A stretch of DNA of 64,000 nt from Caprella mutica. Lineage: Eukaryota; Arthropoda; Malacostraca; Amphipoda; Caprellidae. The notes beneath the pieces are model-generated. The model made no database searches, had not been told where the DNA came from, and saw only the letters and a program-made list of their open reading frames with translations. Of the stretch, positions 47,872-58,139 are shown in pieces. Every line of letters starts with the position of its first letter. Positions within the stretch are counted from its first letter, which is position 1. The translations under genes and the position numbers were made by a program. The DNA lies in contig CANNZV010000874.1 of NCBI GenBank assembly GCA_947561585.1, positions 186,001 to 250,000 of the forward strand. The letters are read 5' to 3'.

Positions 47872-48859
47872 CAAACATCGATAGCAGATTTCATGCAGGA
47901 AACTAGCGTTATATTACTCTCCAACAGTTGCGAACTAAATCAAAGGAGATTTTTTGTTATTAATTATTTGCAACAAGGAACTATAAGCTGTGGTAAATGA
48001 CAGACGAGAAAGTTTATGACAGTTTCTTGCAAGATTTTCATTAATAAAACTTTCGCAATAGACATTATATCATATTAGTTTGTGGCCAGTTTTTCAGAGT
48101 GAGTCTAAATATTATTATGATTTATTATTAAGCATCTAGCCGATTAGATTCAAAGTAATTATATAAAGTTAATAACAAATTCATAAGTTTAGAATAATGA
48201 TTCCCATTTAGGTTATGCATCATCAAATATATTTATCAATTTCATTTGTAGAATATTGCTGAAGCTGGATAAAGATTGATTCGAGACAGACATATTTAGG
48301 TTCATATTTTATGAAGAGCCGCCTGCATTCACCTTCATAACCCAATATATATTGAACAGAAAAATAACAATGAACATCACTTGTTAATTCCTGACTTAGA
48401 CAGTTCTGAACAATCTCGTTTTTCAAAAATTGGATGAATTTATTATTATGTTATATATAGTGAAACGTGGTTAAGGAACATAACTATAGATAACTTTATT
48501 TTTGAAACTATTTTCATTTAATCCAATATGTAAAATAAACTTGTATTTATTACCAAAAGCTCTGTATATCAACCGCATAAAGGGACTGATGAACTCTTCA
48601 GTAATGAGTTGAACCTTATTTTATCTCGCCTGTCAACTAATATATAATGGCTGTAGTAATATTGTTTGCGGTGCTTGTAACCTTCACCTTTTTGCAGTCT
48701 GATGAGAAAACTAAATGATTCAGTTTGTCCATGGGATGATGTAAAATGCATTACTGCCATTAATTAAGAACCTACTAGGATATTTATCGTGTCGGAAATA
48801 GTTTGGCCTCCAATTCAGCACAATTATTTTTCCTAGTTTTTGGATTATGAAATATGCTT
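47872..48859. other. AT-rich interval, no gene seen
   Basis: The minus-strand ORFs at 48223-48426 and 48569-48760 have no recognisable domain and no splice context that I could extend. Confidence 0.5.
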
Positions 48860-49112
48860 TTTATCATGTTGTATCTACATTTTTATCATGTTGTATCTAC
48901 ATTTTTATCATGTTGTATCTACATTTTTATCATGTTGTATCTACATTTTTATCATGTTGTATCTACTTTTTTATCATGTGTATCTACATTTTTATCATGT
49001 TGTATCTACATTTTTATCATGTGTATCTACATTTTTATCATTTTGTATCTACATTTTTATCATGTTGTATCTACATTTTTATCATGTGTATCTACATTTT
49101 TATCATGTTGTT
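48860..49112. repeat. 20-22-bp minisatellite
   Basis: Unit CATGTTGTATCTACATTTTTAT with some copies lacking TT, about 12 copies. Three overlapping plus-strand ORFs are translations of it. Confidence 0.92.
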
Positions 49113-49854
49113 TTATAATTCTTATGCAGTTCTATATTGAAATTTGTTCAACAGTAACTAAAACGGTACCATTTGGGATGTCAAGAAACTCTAGATCGGA
49201 GAAATAAAATAATTAAAAATAACGACAGCAATAATTGCTACTCTATAAGTTATGGAAATAAACAGAGGTACCAATAATGCATATCGAAATATGGTACGAA
49301 ATAGTGTCACGTACTATATTATAATTATAGTGTAATATAGTCACGTACTATTTGTATATAGTGGGAAAAGCAAGGAATGTTTCTCTGAAAGGTTCCGTTG
49401 TTTGAAGGTAACCTTAAAAGTACTTTGAAAGCTAACACAATGAAATTATTAAACTGAAACAACCGGTTGAATCAATTAAGTTGATGGTAGGTAGCATGAC
49501 ATCGTTCTTGTTTTTGAATAATATGTATAACAATTTTTTTTGTTCTGATATTGTAAATTCGCTTAGAAGTTGGATCAGCGTGGAAATAACTAATTATTTG
49601 AGGTGTGATCATGTGAATTATTTTATTTTCATCTAGTTTCTGCGGTTGATGTTAGATTTTTAAATCTGTGAATACCGTTTTGTTACTAAATGCATGTTTG
49701 CCATTTCTTTGATTCAAATGTTAACACGTTGACTACGTATGCTCAAAACGCAGTCTAGCCTATAACTGACATTTCCAAAATCACAAGTTTTGTTATTGCT
49801 TTTGCATCATAATATGTCCCATGATAGTGAGAGAAGTGGAGTGTCTCTGTCTGT
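49113..49854. other. AT-rich interval, no gene seen
   Basis: A 40-bp near-duplication of GTCACGTACTAT at about 49306 and 49340. Nothing coding. Confidence 0.5.
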
Positions 49855-51372
49855 GGTGAGTAGACGTTTCGTCGACAGATATTTCGTTAACAAGACGTTT
49901 TGTCGACAAGACGATTCGTCGATAGGACGTTTCGTCGACAAATATTCGTATCGGGGATATTAACACACTCTAATGTTACAAAACATGTACTTTAACAGAA
50001 TAACGGAAACAAACTATTAAATACATTTCAATTATTTTTCTACTTTAATACTAAACCAAACCAAAACTATACTCAATAATGGCAAATTATTTTAAAGTAA
50101 TTTAATATTTTTGGTTCAAGTTACGTTTGTGATTTTTAAAATTTGAAACAATTTCATCGCTATAATTTACTTTTGATAATAATATAGTACTTTGGATAAT
50201 AATAGCTGGTAAATGCCCACTGTTTGACTGACTGTTCAGTAATTGAGTGGTAATCTTAGATTGAACGGCAAGATTTTATTTAAAGAAAACTCGCCGTTGA
50301 ATGTTTATCAATATTTTGGGTTATTGTTTTTTCCAAAAAGTGATTTCTTGAAACAAGTAGTTGGCTTGAAATAGAAAAAGCTCAGAATTATCGAAAGGTA
50401 TAACACTGCAAGATACTATAATAGGCAATTGTCACACGAAGCTATATAGAAACAATTTAATTTTTGAATGCTCTTTGTGTGTGGATTTAGTTGGTATGAT
50501 AAATATCGTTTTTTCTTGCATATACAATTCCTTAAAATAGTTTGATATTATTGATTAGTTCTGTTATTTTTTTTTCTCCACACTTTTACAAAAAAATTCA
50601 ATTAAACATAATACACAGTTACTAAAACAATTGTACAGTGTTGGTTCTTAAAAGAATTAAAATCTTATAGAACCTAAAAATTACCAAAATTAAAAATTTC
50701 ATTATAAAGTTCTAGATTAAAATTCATACAGTAAAAAATAATGAAAGCCCACGATGCTGATTTAAAAAGACACTATTCAACGACATAGTTATCAAGGCAA
50801 TATTTCTTAAAAAGTTTTTGAATTTAAAATCAGACATGGGTACGAATAAAAATGGAGGTAAACTTCGCCAGAGTTCAATAGATCTAAAAATGGGGGAATT
50901 ACGTTCTACTTCTGTTCTAATGTGGGGAAGGTTTAGATTGGTGTTGTTAAAAATTGTTCTGGTATTGTGGCTATGATCAGAAATGTGGGTGCTAAAATAG
51001 GTTTGGAAAAGGTTTTCGTCGTTGAATAGGGCCGTACGTAAAAATTTCATTAAAAAATAGTTATACATATCATCAAATTTTAAAATATTCAATTTACTAT
51101 ACATACTATTAGTTCTTATTTCAGGCATATTGTTGTGTCTGCGCACTCTTAAAATAACTCTTAAAATATTGTTCATTAAAATCTCAGTGGCTCGATGAAA
51201 GTATTAAAGTATAAAAACGATTAAAATGTATTTAATAATTTTTCTCATACTATTATTCTATTTTGTAATTTTATCGTTTGATACATTATTCAGTTAAAGT
51301 ACATGTTTTGTTACATTAGAGTGTGTTAATATCCCATTTACGAAAATTTGTCGAAGAAACGTCTGTCAATCC
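49855..51372. mobile_element. AE14: arm element, word GACGTTTCGTCGACAA, with long TIRs
   Basis: The left arm (49855-49950) repeats GACGTTTCGTCGACAA-type words. The right end (51340-51372) has one inverse copy, AATTTGTCGAAGAAACGTCT. Inside the words the inverted similarity continues for about 100 bp (GATATTAACACACTCTAATG, ACAAAACATGTACTTTAAC on the left, inverse at about 51270-51335). Flanks CTGTCTGTG and CTGTGTGTA agree at 7 of 9, suggestive only. A LINE fragment lies inside on the minus strand. Confidence 0.72.
50724..51176 (-). pseudogene. LINE reverse-transcriptase C-terminal fragment
   Basis: 150 residues with LNILKFDDMYNYFLMKFL, then HSHNTR, LNLPHIRTEVERNSPIFRSI and ELWRSLP. This run (L-x-I-L-x-x-x-D-x-Y, HxHNTR, LPxxRT, WNSLP) closes the reverse-transcriptase ORF of many CR1/Jockey-type non-LTR elements. 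The catalytic RT domain is absent. The ORF is intact over its length, but it is a 5'-truncated piece and not a host gene. Confidence 0.8.
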
Positions 51373-51689
51373 TGTGTGTACCTAGTGCCTAGGCAGTATG
51401 TAGGTTTTGTAGGATATATTTGTACCCCAAATTGAGGTAATTAAACAAATATAAAGTAAATGTTGTGGGATATCAATATAGCTACTCATTATTGTACAAA
51501 AAATTAATATATATAATGGTTGTAGTCATTTATGCCTAAATTTAAATCATTAACAAAAAATAAACATCATTTAAATCTCTGATTTACTGATAACCTAAAC
51601 TTTATAGTAAATCTTTACCTTCCTGATTTACATTTTCATATATTATACTCCATTCTAGGATAATACACAATAATAGATGGTATCCCATA

Positions 51690-51800
51690 ATTGGATATCT
51701 TCTTTTAATAATTATTGGGTATCATCATAAAATTGGGTATTGTTCTATAATTGGGTATTATCCTATAATTGGGTATTGTCCTATAATTGGGTATTATCAT
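51690..51800. repeat. 18-bp tandem repeat
   Basis: About five or six copies of CCTATAATTGGGTATTAT with drift at both edges. Confidence 0.85.
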
Positions 51801-51929
51801 ATAATAGAGTATTATTCTACAATAGAGTAGTATATTATTATATAGTAGTGTCTGGTGGAGAAGATTGCAAAAACCCACTATTGCATTGAAGTTGTAATTT
51901 TCATATAAAAAAACTTATATATTGTAATT

Positions 51930-52160
51930 ACTTGTGATACTTGCAATTTTCATTTTCACTTCTGCAATATGACTTTCACTTGTGCCAATTTATTTTTCAA
52001 GTTTGCCAATTTGACTTGGAAAATATATAGTTATACCTCATGAACTATCGTTTTCTATGATTTAAACAAAGAAAACCACTTCATAACTCAGGAGCATTCC
52101 ATAATTCAGGACTTCATTACTCGAGTGCTTCATAAAAAAACTTCATAACTCAGGAGTTTT
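51930..52160. repeat. two short degenerate word arrays
   Basis: 51930-52020 repeats ACTTGTGCCAATTT-like words. 52078-52155 repeats CTTCATAACTCAGGAG. Both look like decayed arms of the kind seen in the arm elements, but no inverted partners are found. Confidence 0.4.
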
Positions 52161-52632
52161 ACTGTATTTTAAGATTTCTCCATTTCACATATAATCGAAA
52201 CTATTCCATTTTATCCCAAAAAGAGTAGGAAATTTTGATTAATATCTTCAGAACTCGTATGTTTATAAGAAATATATTTCATTAATTAGACATTACTATA
52301 AAGAAAAAAAATATATAAAGATTTATACGTGTGGAGCTCAGAAATTGTATTTTAAATTAACTCCAAACCCCTAAGCAATTGGATGATACGTAATTGTTCG
52401 ACATTAGTTGAAAAATAATATATCTAAAAGTGTGAGTGAAATTCAGAGATCAATTTCCCTGGCCAATTAAGATGGCACGTGACTCTACCAGAGACATCAA
52501 ATGTAATTCAAGTTCTAATGGATGAAATTCAATGAATACATTATAGAGTGATCAGATATGCATTAGTTTATTGGTCTGTAGGTTGTACTGTGCCATAACA
52601 CACATTTAAATCTAACTTTATAGCTATACTTA

Positions 52633-53308
52633 GGGTACGGTTACTATGGATGCGTATTCAAGCGATTTTTCGCACTGACGACTTCTGATGAAATCGCATG
52701 AAAATCGAATTCATCCTTTTAATGGGAGTGGTTACAGTGGCAGCGATTTTGTTGTCAGAATACGTACGAAGTCGTCAGAACAACTTCAGCTTTCAAATAA
52801 GTATAATTTTTTCATGCGACTAGCAACAGATTCGGTCAATTCTGTGTTTAATTCAATTGCTTTCGAATGCTGTTACTGTTTACCCATGTCTTTTGGAAAT
52901 ATATTAATTGATACTATCAGGAATAATACAGATATTATTTAATTATACTTAATATATATTTGTTTATATAATGGTTTAAATTGGTTGTTACTGTGTACAA
53001 TTTTTTTTCAATAAAATTGAATATACTTATAGTTTGTATATACAAATATTCTCCTTATTTTTCTATTTAGGTATTTCAAAAATTGTGTGCAGTGAAAATA
53101 ATAATCAAATTAGCATCGCGTCTATTATTTCAGAGGCTCACTGGTAGGTTAACAATTCCTCCCGATCATTACCACAAATAAACATAGTTTAGAATTTTAG
53201 ACCCCAATATTGATTGGGCAGAAACATTCTGACGATCAGAAATTGCGTACAGTGTAACCACCACGCACCGAAAAATCGCATGAATACGCATACATAGTAA
53301 CCGTACCC
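52633..53308. mobile_element. PIF/Harbinger MITE copy 1, TSD TTA
   Basis: 676 bp between TTA (52630-52632) and TTA (53309-53311). TIRs are GGGTACGGTTACTATGGATG and inverse CATACATAGTAACCGTACCC, continuing with CGTATTCA and CGATTTTTCG. The 3-bp TWA duplication and GGG start are typical of PIF/Harbinger. The plus-strand ORF at 52688-52942 has no transposase motif, so the element is non-autonomous. Confidence 0.93.
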
Positions 53309-53324
53309 TTAATGGCCCAACTAA

Positions 53325-54025
53325 CCATATCCTCTCTGTCCCGCGTGGGACAGAGGGGGACATTCCTCGCTAGCGAGGGACAGAGAGGGACAGGGGATTT
53401 CAGACGTCTGCAGACGTCTGAATTCCCACGTCTTTCCAACGTCTGAAATCCCACTCACGTCCCACGTCTTACACAAGCGGGATGTCCCTCTCTGTCCCAC
53501 GCGGGATGTCCCTCTCTGTCCCACGTCTGTCCCACGTGGGATGTCCCTCTCTGTCCCAGGCAGGATGTCCCTCTCTGTCCCACGCGGGATGTCCCTCTCT
53601 GTCCCACGTCTGTCCCACGTGGGATATCCCTCTCTGTTCCACGCGGGATGTCCCTCTCTGTCCCACGTGGGATGTCCCTCTCTGTCCCACGCGGGATATC
53701 CCTCTCTGTCCCACGTCTGTCCCACGTGGGATGTCCCTCTCTGTCCCACGCGGGATGTCCCTCTCTGTCCCACGTCTGTCCCACGCGGGATGTCCCTCTC
53801 TGTCCCTCGTCTGTTTTACGCGGGAAAAAGTACGCGGGATGTCCCTCTCTGTCCTACGTCTGTCCCACGCGGGATGTCCCTCTCTGTCCCACGCGGGATC
53901 TCCCTCTCTGTCCCACGTCTGTCCCACGTGGGATGTCCCTCTCTGTCCCACGCGGGATATCCCTCTCTGTCCCACGCGGGATGTCCCTCTCTGTCCCTCG
54001 TCTGTTTTACGCGGGAAAAAGTTAT
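53325..54025. repeat. 24-bp minisatellite (left arm of AE15)
   Basis: Unit GATGTCCCTCTCTGTCCCAC plus GCGG, with inserted GTCTGTCCCACGTGG variants. Two long-range copies of TCTGTTTTACGCGGGAAAAA (53811 and about 54000) mark an internal duplication. Long ORFs of 100-195 codons on both strands are array translations. Confidence 0.92.
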
Positions 54026-54062
54026 ACCAAAAAGGTATATCTATCTCAAGCTTTATTTACGT

Positions 54063-54725
54063 ATCATAACTAGCTAGGTATTCATAAACAGATGTAGGTA
54101 TCTACTATCTAGGTAGGCATTGATGAATAATACTAGGTAGTAGGTAAGTAGGTACGGATTGATGAACACTACCTAGTAGGTATACTAGGTAGGTAGGTAT
54201 TGGTACTGGTAGGTATCTAGGTAGGTATTGTCAAACAGTTATAGGTAACTAGATAAGCATTGATAAACACTAGTAGATAACTAGGTAGGCATTGACAAAC
54301 AGTTGTAGGTAACTAGGTAGGTATTGATGAATACTAGTATTTAACTAGGACCTATATTGGTTTTTATATACAGTTGTAGGCCACTAGGTAGGCAATGTTA
54401 AACACAAGAAGGTAACTAATTAGGTATTGATAAGCAGATGTAGGCAACTAGGTAGGCATTGATAAACACCAGTAGGTAATTAGGTAGGTATTGACAAACA
54501 GTAATGTTGGTAACTAAGTTGGTACTGATAAATACTACGTAATAGGCAAGTAGTGATAACCACCAAGTAGGTACAGATTGGTGGTTATCACTTGTAGGTT
54601 ACTAGGTAGTTATAAATAAACTCTAGTAAGTAACTAGATAGGTATAAGGTAGTGATATCACCAGAAGGTAACTATAGGTAATATTAATTAACAGTTAAAG
54701 GTAATTAGGTAGTTAATAGCATTAA
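54063..54725. repeat. 32-bp minisatellite, inverse of the 315-652 array
   Basis: About twenty diverged units containing AACTAGGTAGGTATTGATAA and ACACTAGTAGGT. Confidence 0.88.
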
Positions 54726-54900
54726 TTAACATTATCATTACAAATATTAATAAATAACTTTATACACATTCTTATCATTTACATTAAAAAATAAAAGATA
54801 CCAAAATGTAGAATATTAAATTATATTTATTTAAAATAATTTTAAGAAGCACGCAAGTAATCAAGTTGGATAAAGATCATTTTAATACTACTTCTACCAT

Positions 54901-54981
54901 GTCCAGGATGGCTGAGAGGTAGCGACGCAGGCTTCAATAGTACATCACACTAGTGTCCTGAGTTCGATTCCGAGATGACCA
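54901..54981 (+). other. tRNA-like sequence (SINE head or tRNA pseudogene)
   Basis: TGGCTGAGAGG (54909-54919) fits the Pol III A box and AGTTCGATTCC (54961-54971) fits the B box, with about 40 nt between them. The T-loop sequence TTCGATT is present. The T stem has two mismatches and the acceptor strands pair poorly, so this is not a good functional tRNA. It is more likely the promoter of a tRNA-derived SINE or a decayed Leu/Ser-type tRNA. It lies in the centre of AE15. Confidence 0.6.
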
Positions 54982-55189
54982 CTACAATTCTTTCTCCATT
55001 TCTTCCCATTTAATTTGTATATAACAATATGTAATATTAAAATAAATGATATACAGCCAAATATACATATACACTATATGCAATATGGTTAGAAATTGCA
55101 ATAATAATTAGTATGATCTTTTTTTATTTCTTATACATATTTATATACCCCAATTAACCGAAGTAGTTTGAGCCAAAAGAGAGATATGT

Positions 55190-55560
55190 CCCCCTTGCAG
55201 AGGGGGACATCCACACTCTGTCCCACGTCTTGCAGAGGGGGACATCCGCACTCTGTCCCACGTCTTGCAGAGGGGGACATCCGCACTCTGTCCCACGTCT
55301 TGCAGAGGGGGACATCCGCACTCTGTCCACGTCTTGCAGAGGGGGACATCCACACTCTGTCCCACGTCTTGCAGAGGTGGATATTCCCACTCTGTCCCAC
55401 GTCTTGAATACTCACTCTGTCCCACGTGGGTCCCACGTCTTATTTCCCTCTTCCCTCTATAGCGAGGGACATCCGCACTCTGTCCCACGTGGGTCCCACG
55501 TCTTGAATCCCTCTATAGCGAGGGACATCCACACTCTGTCCCACGTGGGTCCCACGTCTT
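55190..55560. repeat. 36-bp minisatellite (right arm of AE15)
   Basis: Unit of 36 bp with CACGTCTTGCAGAGGGGGAC and ATCCGCACTCTGTCCC. ORFs with a 12-residue repeat on both strands are artefacts. It uses the same small words as the left arm (GGGACAGAG, GACATCC, CCCACGTC) in inverted orientation, but with a longer unit. Confidence 0.9.
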
Positions 55561-55795
55561 GAAAACGGAGTGGGGTAAGACGTGGGACTGGTGGATGTCC
55601 CCCTCTGTCAGAGGGGGACAAGACGTGGGATCAGACGTCTTGCAGAGGGGGACCCCTGTGCAAATGAAGAGGGTTAGACGTCTGCAAGACGTCTGATGTC
55701 CCCCGCCCCACGTCTTGCCCCACGTCTTAAATCCCTCTATAGCGAGGGGTATCAGACGTCTTAAGACGTGGGACAAACAGCTTTTGGTTAGCTGG

Positions 55796-56910
55796 GGGGA
55801 TAATTTTGACTACATTTTCTTTCGTCGTACCACGGTGTATTAGCATAATTTTATATTTGAAAAAAACTCCCTTTCTAGCTACATTTGTGTGAAATCATAA
55901 TAAAGTTTGATTTTATAATGGAATATAGATTTATAAATATAAATAGTTGCGTACAATTACCGAAAATCAGACAACCGGTCTCGTCGAATAACAGATAAAA
56001 TAACAAATGTTTACAATTATAATAACCGTAACAGTGACGTAAAACTAAAAAGAATCAATTACGCTATGATGTTAATTATGAGGTTTCAGTTGTCCTAATA
56101 CAACTTAAATGTATTTTATCAATTAATCGAAGGGCCACTGATATAGCATCAAAAACAGAGAAGAATTGAAATAGTCATAAGCAGGGCTGGGACAATATGC
56201 TCTAAAAACTATGGATCCCAAAAATATTATAGACGGAGAGAATTAAAGAGTATTAATGGGTGTTTCCAGTCAATCAGAAATTTCAAAAAGATAGATTAGT
56301 TCAAGATGTATATATGTTAAGTCCCACGCTCTATTTTAAATGACCGAGGACTGCGAAATTCTCCAAAATTCTATTCATGAGATTAAAATCAATTCAGAGT
56401 AATTTTAGAAAGTAACTTTCAGAGTAAAACTATAAATTATTCAAGATTAACGCTTTGGTGGTAATTTAGTGACATTTGAAACTTCAATTTGCTGTGTTTC
56501 ACTTATCGTACGTTATTAAAAACTGATTTTTTTCTTGTGTGAGATATACGTATTAGCTTATTTTAAACGATTCAGTAAAAAAATAATCAGATGTGACTAC
56601 TGTAAGCATATAAATAATAAAGCAGTTGTATGTTTCAATTAGTAACCTTTGATTTTATGCACATCTCTTGATAATTATTCTAATTATCACCAATCTGTAA
56701 CTATTACTTAGACATATTTTTGAATGTAATTCCTATTAATCAATAGAAATACCATGAAAATAGCCCGTTTTCTTGCTAGAGAATCACGATAACAACTCCA
56801 TTCATAGACTGAATGAACACAAGACAGTTACCTACAGTATTTCTCTATGTATATCTCACCTATAAAGCTAAGAGACAATAAATGTTCACTTGAAGAGTAG
56901 TATTTCTGTA
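55796..56910. other. AT-rich interval, possible hAT end at 56183
   Basis: GCAGGGCTGGGACAATATGC at about 56182 has the wording of a hAT terminus (CAGGGCTGGG), but no partner end is visible. No gene. Confidence 0.35.
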
Positions 56911-58079
56911 CCTCTTTCAAGTTTGGTGGTACAATTTTTGTACCACACTGATTGTTACAATCGGTACGCAGTGGTACAGAAATTGTACCACCCAAAAACG
57001 CTTTCAAGTCTGGTGGTACATACTCCATACCATGAATTAAATAGCTATATAGAAGGATATTCGCACTCGACAGAAATACCGACAAAGAAAAAGAAGGTGA
57101 CGTCACTTGGAATACGATTTCAAGGTTCTTGTATTGTTTACTTTGAGTCTATATCTAACTAGTAATCTATAATGCCTATTCAATGCAGTGTATTTGCATG
57201 TTACACTTATTTCTATTGCTTTAATTAATGCAAATATCAGAATTTAAGTTTATAAAATAATTCAACCATATATATTGTAGACTTTATAGTTGCATGTATT
57301 CTATAATATATCCAATTCTGTAGCTTAATACTAGCTTTACTGTATATACAGTTTTTTTCATTCATTTTGTTAATTTGAACAACAATATAAAGTTAGTGAT
57401 CTGTGATTTCCATTCATTCCTTAATTGAAGAAATCAGCCGACAAATATTAATTATATATATTTCACCATATCGATTTTATCGTGATAAATAGTTCATATA
57501 CCTACATTTTTATATTAAAATTTACTCTCTATAGTTCTTCAATTTCAATCATTGTTGGAGAGACACAATCGATCGTAGTCGACACAAATCTAATTATTAT
57601 TGAATATCATCTGAGTCATGAATTAAATAGTCTAACTATTTAATTCATGATCTGGGCTAAATTTAATAAATGATTTCTGTATTAGGCATATATATAATTA
57701 TATATTAACATTTACGATATATTTATTTATATATATGACCAAGTAATCAAAAGTTATTTCATGAAGATCCATAACCAAATATTTCCGATGCGAGTATCTG
57801 TATACCAAGTGATGTCATGAGTCGCACGCGTGATGTCACACTTCCAAGCCATTTTCAAGTGCCAGTATATCCTTCGAACTATTCAATTCATGCTCCATAC
57901 CACATAAGGGTTACAATTAATGCTCGGTGGTGCAGAAATTGTACCACCTTAAAAATTAAGTTTGTGTGCTGCTCCGGCAGCTCAAATTTTGAGCTACCTA
58001 CGTGAATACTTAGGTATTGTCATCATTCTTTGAACACTTAGGACATTTATTTCCTTAAAAAGTGTGGGCCTGAAAGAGG
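56911..58079. mobile_element. TA-flanked foldback element with GGTGGTACA words
   Basis: 1169 bp between TA dinucleotides (56909-56910 and 58080-58081), ends CCTCTTTCA and TGAAAGAGG. Arms of about 200 bp are inverted: GTGGTACAGAAATTGTACCA, CCATACCATGAATTAAATAG, GAAGGATAT and GACGTCACTTGGAATAC on the left pair with 57790-57990. TA duplication suggests a Tc1/mariner-like mobiliser. No transposase. The ORFs at 56828-57106 and 56890-57162 follow the arm and are not genes. Confidence 0.65.
57616..57650. repeat. perfect 15-bp-arm hairpin
   Basis: TCATGAATTAAATAG, loop TCTAA, then CTATTTAATTCATGA. The CATG-to-CATG part is flanked by ATCTGAGT and ATCTGGGC. Confidence 0.8.
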
Positions 58080-58139
58080 TACGCTACAGTAGAGTGATGG
58101 CAGTGGCGTGAAGTTAATGCTGGGCGAATAGCTACTCAA

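Larger units (their letters stand above)
53312..55795. mobile_element. AE15: large arm element with three arrays and a tRNA-like core
   Basis: The left subterminal CCCAACTAACCATATCC and the right GGTTAGCTGGGGGGA are inverted relatives, and both match the AE1 terminus. Order: 24-bp array (53325-54025), 32-bp array (54063-54725), tRNA-like sequence (54901-54981), 36-bp array (55190-55560) and degenerate continuation to about 55790. The left end is next to the TTA of the Harbinger MITE. No transposase ORF. Confidence 0.7.

Noticed and set aside
52688..52942. 84-codon ORF inside Harbinger MITE copy 1
   Set aside because: No DDE, HTH or Myb-like motif, and copy 2 does not conserve the frame.
53321..54077. 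Overlapping 110-195-codon ORFs with GTERDIPR- or SLSVPRGM-type repeats
   Set aside because: Translations of the 24-bp minisatellite in alternative frames on both strands.
54901..54981. Functional tRNA gene
   Set aside because: A and B boxes fit, but the T stem has mismatches and the acceptor strands do not pair well; it is kept only as tRNA-like.
55190..55560. Possible CRISPR array (36-bp repeats)
   Set aside because: The whole 36-bp unit is repeated without spacers.
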